From contig CM022298.1 in the NCBI GenBank assembly GCA_011799875.1, forward strand, positions 52,758,109 through 52,822,108: 64,000 nt of DNA. The letters run 5' to 3'. This document shows positions 1 to 11,018 of the stretch, one piece after another. The stretch's first letter is position 1, and every line of letters starts with the position of its first letter. Both the position numbers and the translations under genes were made by a program. The notes under the pieces were generated by a model that made no database searches, was not told the origin of the DNA, and worked only from the letters and a program-made list of their open reading frames with translations. The DNA comes from Thinopyrum elongatum. Taxonomy: Eukaryota; Streptophyta; Magnoliopsida; Poales; Poaceae.

Positions 1-600
1 AGACGGGCTTTTTGATTATACAGGGTCTTCCTATCTCTCATCTCTGAAAAAAACCACCCCGCCTGACCGGCTCACCTCCGCCGCCTCCACCCCCACCCGG
101 CTTCTGACGGCGTCGCACCGGCCCTCTTAGCCCCGTCACCCCTCCCCGGCCCCCGCCGTCAAGAACTCGAAGCTTTCTTGGCCAGGAAGGGTTTATTGGC
201 CCGAGGACAGCGTTTCTTGGCACACGCCCAAGAAAAAGGATCTAGAAGCGAGATGGCCAGAAGGCCCCGCCGGGTCCAGGAGCACCCCGTGACGGCCGCA
301 GATCGGAGAGGAGGGGCAACAACGGAGGGCGAAAAAATGAGAGACGAGATAAGAAGTTAGAAGTTAGGAGAGGGAGGGAGAGAGGACCAGGAAAAGAAGG
401 TAAGAGATAGATAAGCTAAGATTAGAAGCATATGTAGAGAGGGGGGAGATAGAAGAAGGAATATAATAAAGAGACAGTTTTATTTTGAGAGGGATGGATA
501 GAGCGAGGAAGAAGTAAGCAGATATGATAAGAAACGCTAACGGATTAGGACGATTATGGTAGGATTTGGACGATCGGCGGAAGGCATCTAATCCGAACAA
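1..600. other. Unassigned intergenic DNA
   Basis: The first 180 bases are CG-rich and the rest is purine-rich (GA-rich from about 300 to 520). The reading frames are short, change composition along their length and match nothing I recognise. I see no transposon terminus. It may be the flank of the GC-rich candidate exon that follows. Confidence 0.4.
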
Positions 601-634
601 TTTAGTCTAATACTGGAGTCAGGCCGCAAGACCT

Positions 635-1234
635 TTGTATCCTGTGGCGCGGCCTGGAGATAGGCGGCACACGCCTGCAGGCCCGCAACGTCGCCCTCGG
701 ACGCCGACTCTCGTCGCCCGCGTCCGACCAGCAGGAGGCTGGTACGGAGCCGGCGACGGCAGCCCAGGACGCCGCCGAGGCCGACAGCGCATGGCAGCGA
801 CTATCTTCTTAAGACCGCCGTGGGCGTCGGCCCCCGTCTCCCTCGCCGCCTCTGCTCGCCGCCCCAGCATTCTCCTTCCTCCTCGTGAGGTAAAGCCGTC
901 GCCCAGCTTCGCCTCCCCTCCGGTGGTAATCGACAAAACAGAGTAAACATCATCTTTCATCTCCTCCTCTTCAGTTTGTTGATGGGGTGATGTGCCCCAG
1001 GCACATAGTCCGACTCTGTGGGACATTATTGCAGGGAAGCTGTCCGGCGATTCAACAATTTGTCACCTGTTGCGTCTTGAAATGCAGCGCCTCGTTAATT
1101 TCATGTTGGCACTGGGAGCAGGCAACTCATACACCATCTGGCTTCAACACAATCAATTGTTTGTTGTGTTTCCCGACATGTATTTACCCATTTTTAATTT
1201 TCTTGTAGATGCCCGGGCCTGCAAGCTTCCATAG
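635..1234 (+). other. Speculative two-exon small gene or lncRNA
   Basis: A GC-rich patch (635-900) has an ATG at 791 that opens a short arginine-, serine- and alanine-rich N-terminus, the composition of an organelle transit peptide. It reaches a good donor (GAG|GTAAAG, exon end 889). A pyrimidine-rich stretch ends in CAG at 974, giving an 85-base intron and an open frame that continues to about 1,208. A different frame stays open from 992 to 1,234. I do not recognise the product. It could equally be a non-coding transcript or chance. The evidence is only splice-site shape, composition and open frame. Confidence 0.2.
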
Positions 1235-1240
1235 CGAAGG

Positions 1241-4200
1241 GGAGCGACGGGTCCCGTTGCCCCGTGCTGGCGCCATGTTCTCGAGTACGCCCAGGACGTG
1301 AATTTTGTACACTGCACGCCGCTTTGTACACGATTTCCCTCCCAGGGTGGGGGCATCGGTACATCTGTCTTTGCATGATGACACATGTAAGAAGGTCAGG
1401 CTAACAAGGGATGGAAATCTGTTGCTGTCATGATGATTGTGATGATGGAGGACGAGGAAGCCCAACCTGAAGCGTGATGCTTGCCCAAGGAAATCATCTG
1501 TTTTTTTCGTTCTTAGATGTCATAGGAGGATTAGGAAACTTTTAGGCATGATGTAATTTGTAAAATAGACTGATACTCATCAGGTGATTTGTAAGCTATA
1601 TTCAGTACTGTTTCCCTTTCCATTTAGTTACTTTGTCAGACTATGTTAGCTTTTTCAACAAATTTGGTTCAGGATTGTTCAACTAAATTCAGTACAATGC
1701 TCGAAATGTCCCAAACATGTGCTATGTTCTCGTGATGCTTCCACAGAGTACAAACGCCACATAACATGTAACTGATTGGTTGTGATGGACTGCAGCACAA
1801 GTATACCGATAACTGCCAATACATACAGCTACAGTTCATTCGGGTTGAGGTCAACTGTAAACCTTTGAGATCATGTTGTGCACTCGAAACAGTGATTTCC
1901 ATTACTAACTGCATGACATATTACCCGAAAACATCGATGGCCTTGATATATTGGTAGGACATATAGGAGCTCCTATTTCTACACTTGTCTCTTGTTCTCT
2001 TGTACTCTGACATCACCATTCTTCTAATTGTCTCAGCATGAAAAGAGTGGGAGGAACCTCTACAATCCATTTGGTAAAACTTTCACACACATTATTGTCG
2101 ACAGAATCACAAGAATTGCTTCCTAGTTGAACCATGCTCTACACCAATGCTTTGGATCGGTTTTTAACATTTTGCTCTTCTCGATCCAAGGATGTAAGTG
2201 AGCAAGCTTGGCTTTGCAATAGGTGGAAAAAAAACATACACTTGCAGCCTGGCACAAACCCAGAGTGATTCTTTTGGCCAGTTCCGTGTTCTTGAACTTA
2301 TCATCCAATTGGCATAAATATGCCGGGCACCAATTCCTGTGTTCGCCCTTGGTGCCCATTTTAAACAATCAGTGATGATACCCTGCAATCGTGAGCAGAC
2401 AGTTTGCTAACAATAGCATACATAACTGCAACAAAGTGCAAAAGTAACAAGTATGGCATTCTAGCATGATATAATTACCTTTGGTTGTTGATTGAGAGAC
2501 ACCCACTTCACCATGCTAGCCTCTCTACATGCTTTAAAGCAAAGAACAAACACCCTCAAGTCCAATAACCTTGCCTACAGCAGCGCCATGAAACCGTTTT
2601 TGCAGGCATCAGCAGCTATATATCATTGGAAGATAGGCTTCCGTGCTTTGGTTCTAGTTTTAACCCACTCCTGATGGCTAACCTGGGTTATCCTTAACAG
2701 CTCCAATGATAGTCAAATTTATCGTGCTATAATTACCTTTCCCTGCATCCAGTCCACTTTTTCATCATTCATCACAGTCTTCTTACTCTCTCACCTGAGC
2801 AGTGGGGTCACATTGGCAACATTTCGTTCCTGAATAATGTGTGTTTCAAGCTTGAAATCTTCCACATTGGATTATCTAGTTAGTCTTCACTACTTGGCAA
2901 CAATTCTTGTTGAGTTTAAACCAATTATTGTCCTTCCGTTTTGGGCATATGTACAGTTTGGCCAATCACACCTTTTGCCCTAACTCTGGCCTTGTCATTT
3001 TTAGGAAATCTGAATTAAGCTTATTGTGATGCGATACCATATCGGATAATGCTTGCCTAAAATCTTCTTGCATCCAAACTTCATACCACTAGATAACCTC
3101 GTACCATCCCTTGTCCTTGACCCTTCTATATCTCACGCATCACTGCAACTCTTCATCTCATCGAAAGATCATAACAAATCAGAAAACTATCGTTCATATG
3201 CAGTATCATTTCATCATTTCCTCCCCCAACCGTTATTTGAGGACGCCTATGTGGACCCTCACCTCCAGCATAGCGTCATCAAGGTGCTCGAGTTGTCCGC
3301 CTTCGTCTTTGCCTTATACTCATTATATTTTTCTTGTTGATCTCAACAGCTACTTCATTTCAATCGAACATGATGTCCTCATCGGCACAGTACATCACTC
3401 TCGCTGCTATCCTCGTCTTCTCTTCCTCTGAATTTTCATTTGCACGCCTCTACTTCTATTGTTCATCCCCTGAATTTTCCGATTCTAAGGCCTTTTGAGT
3501 TCCAAAGTGATTGCAACATACATCATTTGCTGTAGTGACCAATAGCCAATGCGAGAAAGAGATCTGCAGAGGTCCCCTATTCCACTACTAGCATTTGGAC
3601 CACATCAAAGCTCAAACACTCACTGGCCTCGACTCCTTTCGTTTCGTCATTTTCAAATTCGACTTTATCTCCACATATATTCGCTACACTCCAAATCAAC
3701 ACAAATCTTTAATCTGCTGCAATCAGTTATCTAAAGCAACCATTTTGTAGGACCTATAACACGTCTTTTCCAGTGAAATAGCAATTGAACTCTTCTTCTT
3801 GTTTTGGCAGTGCATACCACAAAACTCTAACAAGGATCGAAAAAAAACAGAACTTGTTTCCGATAACAAGAGACATTGGCCTCTGTTTCCCCCAATATAT
3901 TGCCCGATTTTCCCATCATTCAAAACTGACTCAAATGAATCTAATGGAACATCACCTTTCTAGGAGCCATGTTGATCCCCCTAAATCATACTGCGACCCC
4001 AACTGTAGGAAATAGTACACATTTTAGATGCCAGGCTTCATAAACTTTCTCATATCGAATGGAAAAATAACCATTCCATTCCTTGCTGTATTCCAAACCC
4101 ATCAGGGTTACACTAGAGTAACAGGTCGATCCTGTACATACATGCGAATATATACTGATTACAAACCTCACTGATGCAGTCGGAAATGTGAAGAATCATA

Positions 4201-4546
4201 AATATACTGACACACCACCATAGATACGACACAAGTCATGCATGCAAAGAAATTTGAAAAAAATGACAGTAACATAGTACACATAAGTATCCATATCACT
4301 CAACTTTTCTGTTGACACATAAAGTCTTAGGGATACTCACTATATAACATATGCAACAATAAAACTCACAAAACTTTTATTCAGAGATAACACACGTATC
4401 TTAGAGCCTGTAGACCAGTCCAAGCGATTAGTACAACCCTCACACAGTCCGCTGTCACTATGAGTACTTTGTTATGACATCGTCTCAACCCCAGTAAGCC
4501 AGCAAGCACAACGTTTAGTTTTCTTGAATCAATCGATCGAATTTCC
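1241..4546. other. No recognised gene or element
   Basis: This AT-rich stretch has only short frames without recognisable domains and no clear terminal repeats or target duplications. Its right end lies directly downstream of the stop of the minus-strand F-box/DUF295 relic, so part of it is probably that gene's former 3' flank. Confidence 0.4.
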
Positions 4547-5765
4547 TTAATCTCTCTCTGAACGCAAGTTCATCTTTCGAAGATCCGGGATGTAATCCAC
4601 TTGAGCCGGTAAGTTTTTGACCAAATCTTCGCGAGGACACAAGCGTCCTCCCTGCTGTGTATCATCCATAAGACCTCCCATATCACGGGGGATTACATTC
4701 TTCAATCCGCGTGTCGACCCATAAAAATTATCACGGTGGAGTAGGCATGATTTGCCCTGAGACACAGTATTCTTCAGCACCAGACAAAGTGATTGATTAT
4801 GCCCAAGAAACACACTGGTCACGCAGCAATTGATTCCTTAATTTACTTCCTGCAGCGTCAAATTCATATATCCTATATTGCGTAGTGTTCCAAAACACAG
4901 ATGCCCCAGGTCCAGGTTTCTACATTATGATCCTCAAGATCTCCATATAAGTAGCAGACTGCCCCATGGAGCTTGAACACGTACATGTATTCACAGTCAT
5001 ACTTCCTGGTATGCTTATAATCGTCTTCCTTGTAGCCACAGGACCACTAAGATCAAAGGTGTGAAGTTCTCCCTTGTAAGTACATGCAGCATACAACAGC
5101 CATCCTTGTAAGTGCAGTCACTATAGTCATCATAAGGTGGGCAACCAGGTCCACTTATCATCCCCAACCCTTGCAAAAGAGCTGAGCACTGGATATGGAT
5201 GAGCACGACAATGTAGCTTCCAGTGGATGTATCACGGGAAACAACGCTTGATAGTGGAGCCGTGCCGCAGCTTGTCAAGAGAAAGATTGATGGCGAGCTA
5301 TATAAGCACCACGGGTTACAGTGTGCCTTGAGACCTCATCACATGGGGGACAGCACCATATTCATCAACTAGGGGCTTCACCTGCTTGATGGTGATCACC
5401 GAAGGAGTAGCATCTGTTCACATGTGATGGGATTGATGAGGTACATCTCAGATCTGTCATCAACAGTACCAGCCAGCCATGTGAGGACCCGAGATCAAAC
5501 ACCTAGGCGTATAGGCGGCTCCGGGAGAGTTAACTTGTACGACCTCTTCTCTGCGAGGCTGTAGAGGCATGCACACTCTCACCAGCGGATTCGGAAGTGG
5601 TAGAGAGCCATGGCGTCGCTGGAGTTTGTACTGCCCAAGGCTCTGTAGGCTTGTGTATGCGGAGCGCCAGAGGAGAACAGACAGAGCCACGCACGCACGA
5701 GGTCAGGGATCTCAAGGGGGCAAAGATACCCATTAAGATGTCGGAGGCAGCTCGGCAAGTGTCCA
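4547..5765 (-). pseudogene. F-box/DUF295 (KIB-type) protein pseudogene
   Basis: Read on the minus strand, fragments appear in the order expected for a plant F-box protein with a C-terminal DUF295 domain. An F-box piece lies around 5,765-5,630 (SDILMGIFAPL in one frame, LEIPDLVRA in the next). Then come SLAEKRSYKLTLPEPPIR-like and DDRSEMYLINPITCEQ around 5,560-5,400, PPYDDYSDCTYKDG near 5,130-5,090, a GELHTFDLSGPVATRKT-like piece near 5,060-5,030, and a C-terminal frame from 4,822 containing VFLGHNQSLCL and ending LRKMNLRSERD-stop at 4,547. Neighbouring pieces lie in different frames with stops between them, including at least one shift inside the F-box, so it cannot make a full protein. Intact relatives act as substrate adaptors of SCF ubiquitin ligases; that role is inferred from the family. 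It is flanked by non-coding DNA and MITE/LINE debris. Confidence 0.8.
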
Positions 5766-5950
5766 GTGTACGTCTTCTTGGTCAGTTGTAGCTCAACATG
5801 TTCAACTTTGCAGAATTTCTTCAGTGAACTGGGAGTGAAGCCTAGCAGCTTTGGCAAATTTCTGAAGATTAGGGTGCACAAATACGTCTTGTGTATAGCA
5901 AGCTTCCCTAAGCTCATACTCTGGCCACGCTACATGACTCCATTGGAGCA

Positions 5951-6046
5951 GGGTCTCTCTGCGATATCTTCAGTTCGGCCAAACTGAGAAATTTCAGAGT
6001 CTCTCTGCAAATATCTTCAGCTTGGGCCAAACTGACAAAAAACTTC
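5951..6046. repeat. Tandem duplication, about 48-bp unit
   Basis: Two adjacent imperfect copies share GTCTCTCTGC, ATATCTTCAG and GGCCAAACTGA in the same order. They look like a local duplication. Confidence 0.6.
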
Positions 6047-6480
6047 CGTAAGTTGACGCAATTTCTGCAGAGGAAAGGCTGGCTCCTGGCTATACTATAC
6101 AGATGATCCACCAGCCGTTCAAATTCCAGTAGGGGAAGCAAAATCCGAGCCCAAGAACAATACGGAATCGACTGACTGAATTCGATGCCCAGGGCGCTTT
6201 AGTGCTCCAACACGGACTGGCACTCGACAAAGATTCCGACTTGGCGGAATTCCGGGCGAGCTTGTTCCTGCAGGAATCCGTGTCACGCTCCACGTCTTCC
6301 CGGCAAGCAAAGGGCAAAAGGAAGGCACAACCGGCGGGCGGGCGCGACCAGAGGGGATTTTAATCGGCCGGGGGAGGAGCTGGGGCAGCCGCCTACCTCA
6401 ACGGGGAGCTGGTTCGTCCGAACTGTGGCCAGCGAAGACGGATATTTGAACCGCTGGGAGGGGGAAGCTGGCTTCGCACC

Positions 6481-6507
6481 GCCGGCGGCGGCGGCGGCGG
6501 CGGTGGC
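6481..6507. repeat. GGC trinucleotide microsatellite
   Basis: An almost pure (GGC)n run. It makes a proline or alanine/glycine run in any frame and is the source of spurious frames here. Confidence 0.85.
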
Positions 6508-6749
6508 GAGGGAGTAGGAGCGGTGGAGCGGTGTAGTCTGTTTTCCCTGTCCTTGCCAGTGGAACGGTCAATTGGCGAGCGGCCTGTAGGCCTTGGCCCA
6601 TCCATACATACACATTTCTGCAGAGTGGCCGGTTCGGCCTAGTGGGTCCGGGCCATTTTGATCTCACAGCCCCCTACGTGTGTAATACAAGTAGTATAAA
6701 GTAACCTTTCCCTCAAAAAAAAAAGTAACCTTTTGCTAAAAAAAAAGTA

Positions 6750-6980
6750 CTCCCTCCGTTCCTAATTATAAGTCTTTTTAGAGATTTCAATATGGAGTAC
6801 ATACGGATGTATATAGACATATTTTAGAGTGTACATTCACTCATTTTACTTCGTATGTACTTCATAGTGTAACCTCTAATGTATATAGACATATTTTTTA
6901 GAGTGTACATTCACTCATTTTACTTCGTATACAGTCCATAGTGTAATCTCTAAAAAGACATATATTTAGGAACGGAGGAG
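6750..6980. mobile_element. Stowaway-type MITE (Tc1/mariner)
   Basis: A 231-bp non-coding element with terminal inverted repeats CTCCCTCCGTTCC (left) and GGAACGGAGGAG (right), flanked by TA on both sides (6,748-6,749 and 6,981-6,982), the hallmark target duplication of Stowaway. Inside, a segment of about 65 bp (GTATATAGACATATTTT through TTTTACTTCGTAT) occurs twice in tandem, so this copy is an internally duplicated variant. It carries no gene and would depend on a mariner transposase elsewhere. Confidence 0.92.
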
Positions 6981-6998
6981 TATAAAGTAATCAATTTC

Positions 6999-7483
6999 TT
7001 ATTTATTTATTTTTAGAACAGAGGGCAAAAGATTTGCCTCATTCATTAGATAAGAAGAAGACAGAACAATGTTTTAAGGTCACCGGCCCTAGCCCAAAAA
7101 ATTACAAGTTGTTACCCTCCCGTCATGAAGTGGCCCAGATTCTTCGCCCCAGCTAGAGCCCAAAGCTTTGCCTCGTTCTTGGTTGCGTGCTGGAGGATGA
7201 ACGTCGGAGAGGAGCGTACCCGGAAGACGCGAGCGTTCCTCTCGTCCCAAATGGATTTACTGACAAGCATGATGATGGAAGGCATCACTCTCTTGTGGTT
7301 GTTTTGGGTGGACGCCAAGTCGATCCACCAATCCTTGATGCTCCTGGATGCCGTCCAAGCCGAGGTGTCAACATGAACTAGCTGAAGCCATTCCTTAACT
7401 TGATCCCAAACTCTCAAAGTGTATCTACACTGGAAAAAAAAGGTGCTCAACGGACTCTTGTTCCCTCCTACATAGCGTGTCAC
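6999..7483 (-). mobile_element. 3' fragment of a LINE (non-LTR) retrotransposon
   Basis: On the minus strand the sequence reads the C-terminal zinc-binding part of a plant LINE polyprotein: CDTLC, then ESVEHLFFQCRYTLRVWDQ, then SIWDERNARVFR, ending FMTGG-stop near 7,112. A shift in a homopolymer near 7,435 separates the first cysteines from the rest. A 3' UTR follows and ends in a (TAAA)n-like tail at 6,999-7,014, typical of LINE 3' ends. Reverse transcriptase and endonuclease domains are absent, so this is a 5'-truncated dead copy. The tail sits 17 bp from the MITE. Confidence 0.82.
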
Positions 7484-7520
7484 ACACACGCACGCGCGCA
7501 CACACATATATTTATATATG
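7480..7520. repeat. CA/CG/TA dinucleotide microsatellite
   Basis: A run of (CA)n, (CG)n and (TA)n directly abuts the LINE fragment on its 5' side and probably marks its truncation point. Confidence 0.8.
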
Positions 7521-7803
7521 TTACTTATGCCCAACTCAATAAATGAAATTTTCCGCAACAAATAATGAAATAGAAAATAAGATTGCATGGTACTTTATGT
7601 ACTTCTTTCTTCTCTCTATTTTGTATTTCGACTACTACTTTTAAGCTGGTCGATATATGCAATCCAGGAAATGAAAAACTATGTCATCTACCCCTTTTCA
7701 TTAATACTCATTTCCTAATGCATGATATATGCAATTTCTTTGACAACAATATTAGCTCATATATATAATCATTCTAAATTACTATATGGCACTATAAATT
7801 CAA

Positions 7804-10325
7804 TCTACTATATCTAAATAGGAGCTCCCCACTACTTGATTTCTCTCGACATGCAGCATGTCCACATCAGCCATAAACATGCAGCCATCCACCTCATTCC
7901 ACCTCAGCAGTCTAGCCACCTCATCTATTCAAAATATACCTCATATTCATGTGATTTAATTTCTCCTTCTCTTCGCTTTGTTTCTTCACCACAAATCGTT
8001 TCATTTTCCTCAAAGGCCCACAACTCTGGCCCGAGCACACCGCTTCAGTTTCTTTCCACAATAAATTCACCAAGGGAAACCAAGGGAGCGTTGTTTCTTT
8101 CCGCAGATTCTCCGTCGCTCTTCCTTCTTCTTCCACTCGGGCAACCCTTCTCCCTCTTCACCTTCTTCATTCCCCGTCAAATCTTCTTCATTTCTCCCGC
8201 TTCATTTCTTCTCCCTCATGCATGGGTAACAGATGCAGTTCGTCTCCCCATTAAGAACTGCCGCCTGGGCAGCCAACATGCGTGCACCGCGGAGGGCGTC
8301 GTCGCGGAGGACCGGTCGGGAGCCGTCGCGTCCGCTGCGGCCGTGACGGAAGGCTTCGCCGCGCGTGGCCGTTGGCCGCCTCTGTGGTCAGGCTCGCCGA
8401 GGGAGCAGCGATTGGTCAAGCCGGAGGGCTTCGCCGCATGTCGTCGTGTGCGCCGACAACAATGCGCGTAACTGACGACGCCACACAACGTTGCGCCGCG
8501 ATTCCGTGCCGGGACGAGCGGTGTCGTGGCCGAGGGTCTCCGCCGTGTGGGTTGGGCGCCGCCTCCACTGTGAGCAGCGGTGTCGCCGGCTTGGCTAACC
8601 TGAAGGAGCGTCGTTGTTTGAAGCCGCATGCGAAGCCTTCGTTTCGTTGTTGCTGTGAGCGAGGACCAAGCTGCGTTGTCCGCTTCTCTTGATCGCGTCA
8701 TACCAGGCCACTTCTTCCGTGAAGAACATATTCGAATTACTGCTTGGAGTGGCACTCGGTCGATCCAGTCGATTAGTACATGCAAAGATGAACATACAAT
8801 ACGACATTAGTCATTAGATCTTTGATCTTAAATGCAAAAAAGGTTCAGCTTCCCCATACCATCTTTATCACAACTTTCTGCTCAAATACCCCACCTAGAT
8901 AATCAACGAACTTGATGGGACGAATTTGAAGTTTTCACTGTCCACCCATCATTTGCTGATGCCACACGTGTTGCCGGAGACATAAAGAACTGGCATTCAC
9001 CTCCGTCCATCAGACCTTTTTCAGTCTCTTCGGTGTACCAGGTTCACCCTTTTCCTTCATTGCCAATTTTCCTCTACCCTTTTTTGCTTCTTTCCTGTTA
9101 GATTACTGTATCATGCATACAACATGATGATTATTTTTTGCCTTGCTTACTTTGAGTATGTTTAGAGAGTGTGTGTTATGAGTATTTTGCTCAGCATGAT
9201 ACAGTAGCATGTTATTAGCTTTTCACTGTATGTTAGACCACTTCGTTTGAACAGACCAATATTCCAGTAAATCATAGGTTTGTAAAAAAACTTTATATTG
9301 AACCCTTGCATTCTGCAAAAAGATCAACGGTGTCAATGACTACATTTTCTGCACACGTGTCAACGTTCAGTCCATCATTTTTAACTATAGTAAATTAGTA
9401 ATAGCTCCTAAGCTATGCCTTCTAATTATTAATTTGGCACTCGCACGAAAGGTTGTTGCTAGAAATGGTGTAACTGAACGCATGTCAAAGTAAACAAAAG
9501 CAGAGTAATGCCTCTTGGAAAAATTATATATCAAGGTACCATGCATCACCATCTAACAAATTGAACCAGCTCTTATGAATTAACCAACTCACCATCTATC
9601 AAAATTTTACAGAATGTACGGTAAGTACAGCAACACCAAATTATGCAACAAAGAAGATATAAGATCCAATGCCTTCCATGCCAATTACATATATAGTATT
9701 GCCTATATCAGTAATCACTACATTGATCGCCATATATTGTAACTGAGAAACATTCTCATATTTCCATGCGCTTTAAGCGGTACAAAACCAAATATATATT
9801 TGAGTGAATAAATTCTATATCCTGCCCACACTGTATTACTCCTTACCTATTGGTCCAAGCAACACATTCCTCCATTCGGCGACCATCGTTCTCATCAGTG
9901 AGATATATTATTGAGTATAAAGTGGGACACCATATATCCATGTCACAGTACTAAGAAGACATCCCTCCAAATAAGTTGAAATAGATTATGCCAGGATATG
10001 GTCCATGCAATCAATACAATATATGTTTATACCACTAATAATTTGAATCATTGCCTCTACATGAACACTATCATATTGTTGCTTATCACTACCTCTATAT
10101 GAAATCTCAAATTATTGACTCAATTATTAACTTCTTTGCAATGAGGATGTTCTTTAGAAATCCACAACAAATTCCCGCTGCTACGCGCGGGGCATCAACT
10201 AGTTTCTAAAAAATAGAAACCAATAAAATGCTTTCATTTTTTCTTTTCACAAATTAAATAAAATGATGGCATTAGTAAACTGTATAAAAGTTCTAGCCCG
10301 CGCATTGAGCGGGCCACTCTGCTAG
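7804..10325 (+). mobile_element. Nested non-autonomous Helitrons
   Basis: The 5' candidate is TCTACTATATCTAAATAGGA at 7,804, preceded by A. Two Helitron-type 3' ends follow: the hairpin CCCGCTGCTACGCGCGGG then CTAG at 10,199-10,202 followed by T, and the hairpin GCCCGCGCATTGAGCGGGC then CTAG at 10,322-10,325 followed by T. A TC start, a GC-rich hairpin about 10 nt before CTAG and insertion between A and T are the known Helitron signature. Two ends 123 bp apart mean one Helitron inserted near the 3' end of another; only one clear 5' end was found, so the pairing is unresolved. No RepHel gene is present, so both are non-autonomous. Confidence 0.72.
8230..8700. other. GC-rich insert inside the Helitron, possible captured gene fragment
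   Basis: This stretch is strikingly GC- and CpG-rich within an AT-rich element, and frames stay open on both strands (minus 8,216-8,785, plus 8,282-8,692). A GCTTCGCCGC-type motif recurs. The CT-rich DNA before it resembles a plant 5' UTR. Helitrons commonly capture exons, so a host fragment is plausible, but I recognise no domain. Confidence 0.4.
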
Positions 10326-11008
10326 TTATGATAAAGATAATGAATTACTATGGTAGTTGGATCATCCGGTAAGTGTGCATAATAAAGTCATAAATGTAAG
10401 GTAGGACTCCAGTCATGTTTTCAGTCCATATACATAACACATGCCAATGAAGCACATGAGCAGGCAGTCTGTGTGACTTGATATTTTCATGCACCAATGG
10501 AGCAGCCAGTCTAGTGAATAATTAGCAAAAGGGCACTTAGTTAGCCACCACCCGGCATGCGAGGCATTGGGCTCAGTTCCATAAGAACAATCGACATGGA
10601 AAGTATTCGGATCCCAGTGAGATCAAGCTTCATAGAGTGACGGTTCAATTTACACGAAGATCCGGTGGACATAGATGTGCTCAAACCCAGATTTTGAAGC
10701 TTTAGGGCACAACTACTCGAGACGTAGAGCATATCTCTAATTCTTCTCATACAGAAGCATCTGCCATGGTATATGCAATCAACACACCAGCCAGGATGGG
10801 ATGCCACACTAGAATCTATGAGTTCATTTCTTTTTCATGCTGAAATGCAACTGGGGGCAGCATATGCACCAAAATGAAATTTGATTTGCGGTTCCATTTG
10901 AAATTTAATAATGAATATTTGCGGGCAAAATCTTAGCATACGCCATACTTTTTTCCGTCTTATAGCAATTCTCCATGTTCCATGTCCTGCGATTTTGTAT
11001 GCTAGGAT
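9291..11008 (+). repeat. Copy 1 of a 1,718-bp duplicated block
   Basis: This block recurs at 11,019-12,736 with a constant offset of 1,728 bp. By eye the copies differ at only two places, both in the Helitron hairpins (CTGCTACG versus CTGCAACG; CCGCGCATT versus CCGCACATT). It ends exactly at the N gap. It contains both Helitron 3' ends and unique-looking flank. Confidence 0.95.
10326..10640 (+). repeat. Diverged repeat shared with 18,838-19,156
   Basis: Sequence right of the outer Helitron end shares ordered patches with 18,838-19,156: TATGAT, a GTGGTAG/ATGGTAG patch, CATATACATA, GAGCAGCCAGTC, GCGAGGCATTGGG/GTGAGGCATTGGG and GTCAAGCAT/ATCAAGCTT. The patches are spread over about 300 bp. It could be an old duplication of this locus or an unrecognised repeat. 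No protein is recognisable in it. Confidence 0.5.
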
Positions 11009-11018
11009 NNNNNNNNNN
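11009..11018. other. 10-N assembly gap
   Basis: Ten ambiguous bases. The sequence immediately right of the gap restarts 1,718 bp back in the left flank, so the gap size is a placeholder rather than a measured distance. Confidence 0.98.

Larger units (their letters stand above)
5766..6749. other. 5' flank of the F-box relic, no other gene
   Basis: The minus-strand frames here (5,914-6,328) are short and unrecognised; they may include the relic's degenerate 5' exon or UTR. The segment holds a short tandem duplication at 5,951-6,046 and a GGC run at 6,481-6,507. It ends in A-rich sequence just before the MITE. Confidence 0.4.

Noticed and set aside
1153..1465. Minus-strand frames opposite the speculative 5' candidate
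   Set aside because: Short, overlapping and mutually exclusive; no splice or domain support.
10541..10807. 88-codon minus-strand frame seen twice (also 12,269-12,535)
   Set aside because: Identity of the two copies comes from the assembly duplication, so it is not evidence of conservation; no domain is recognisable.
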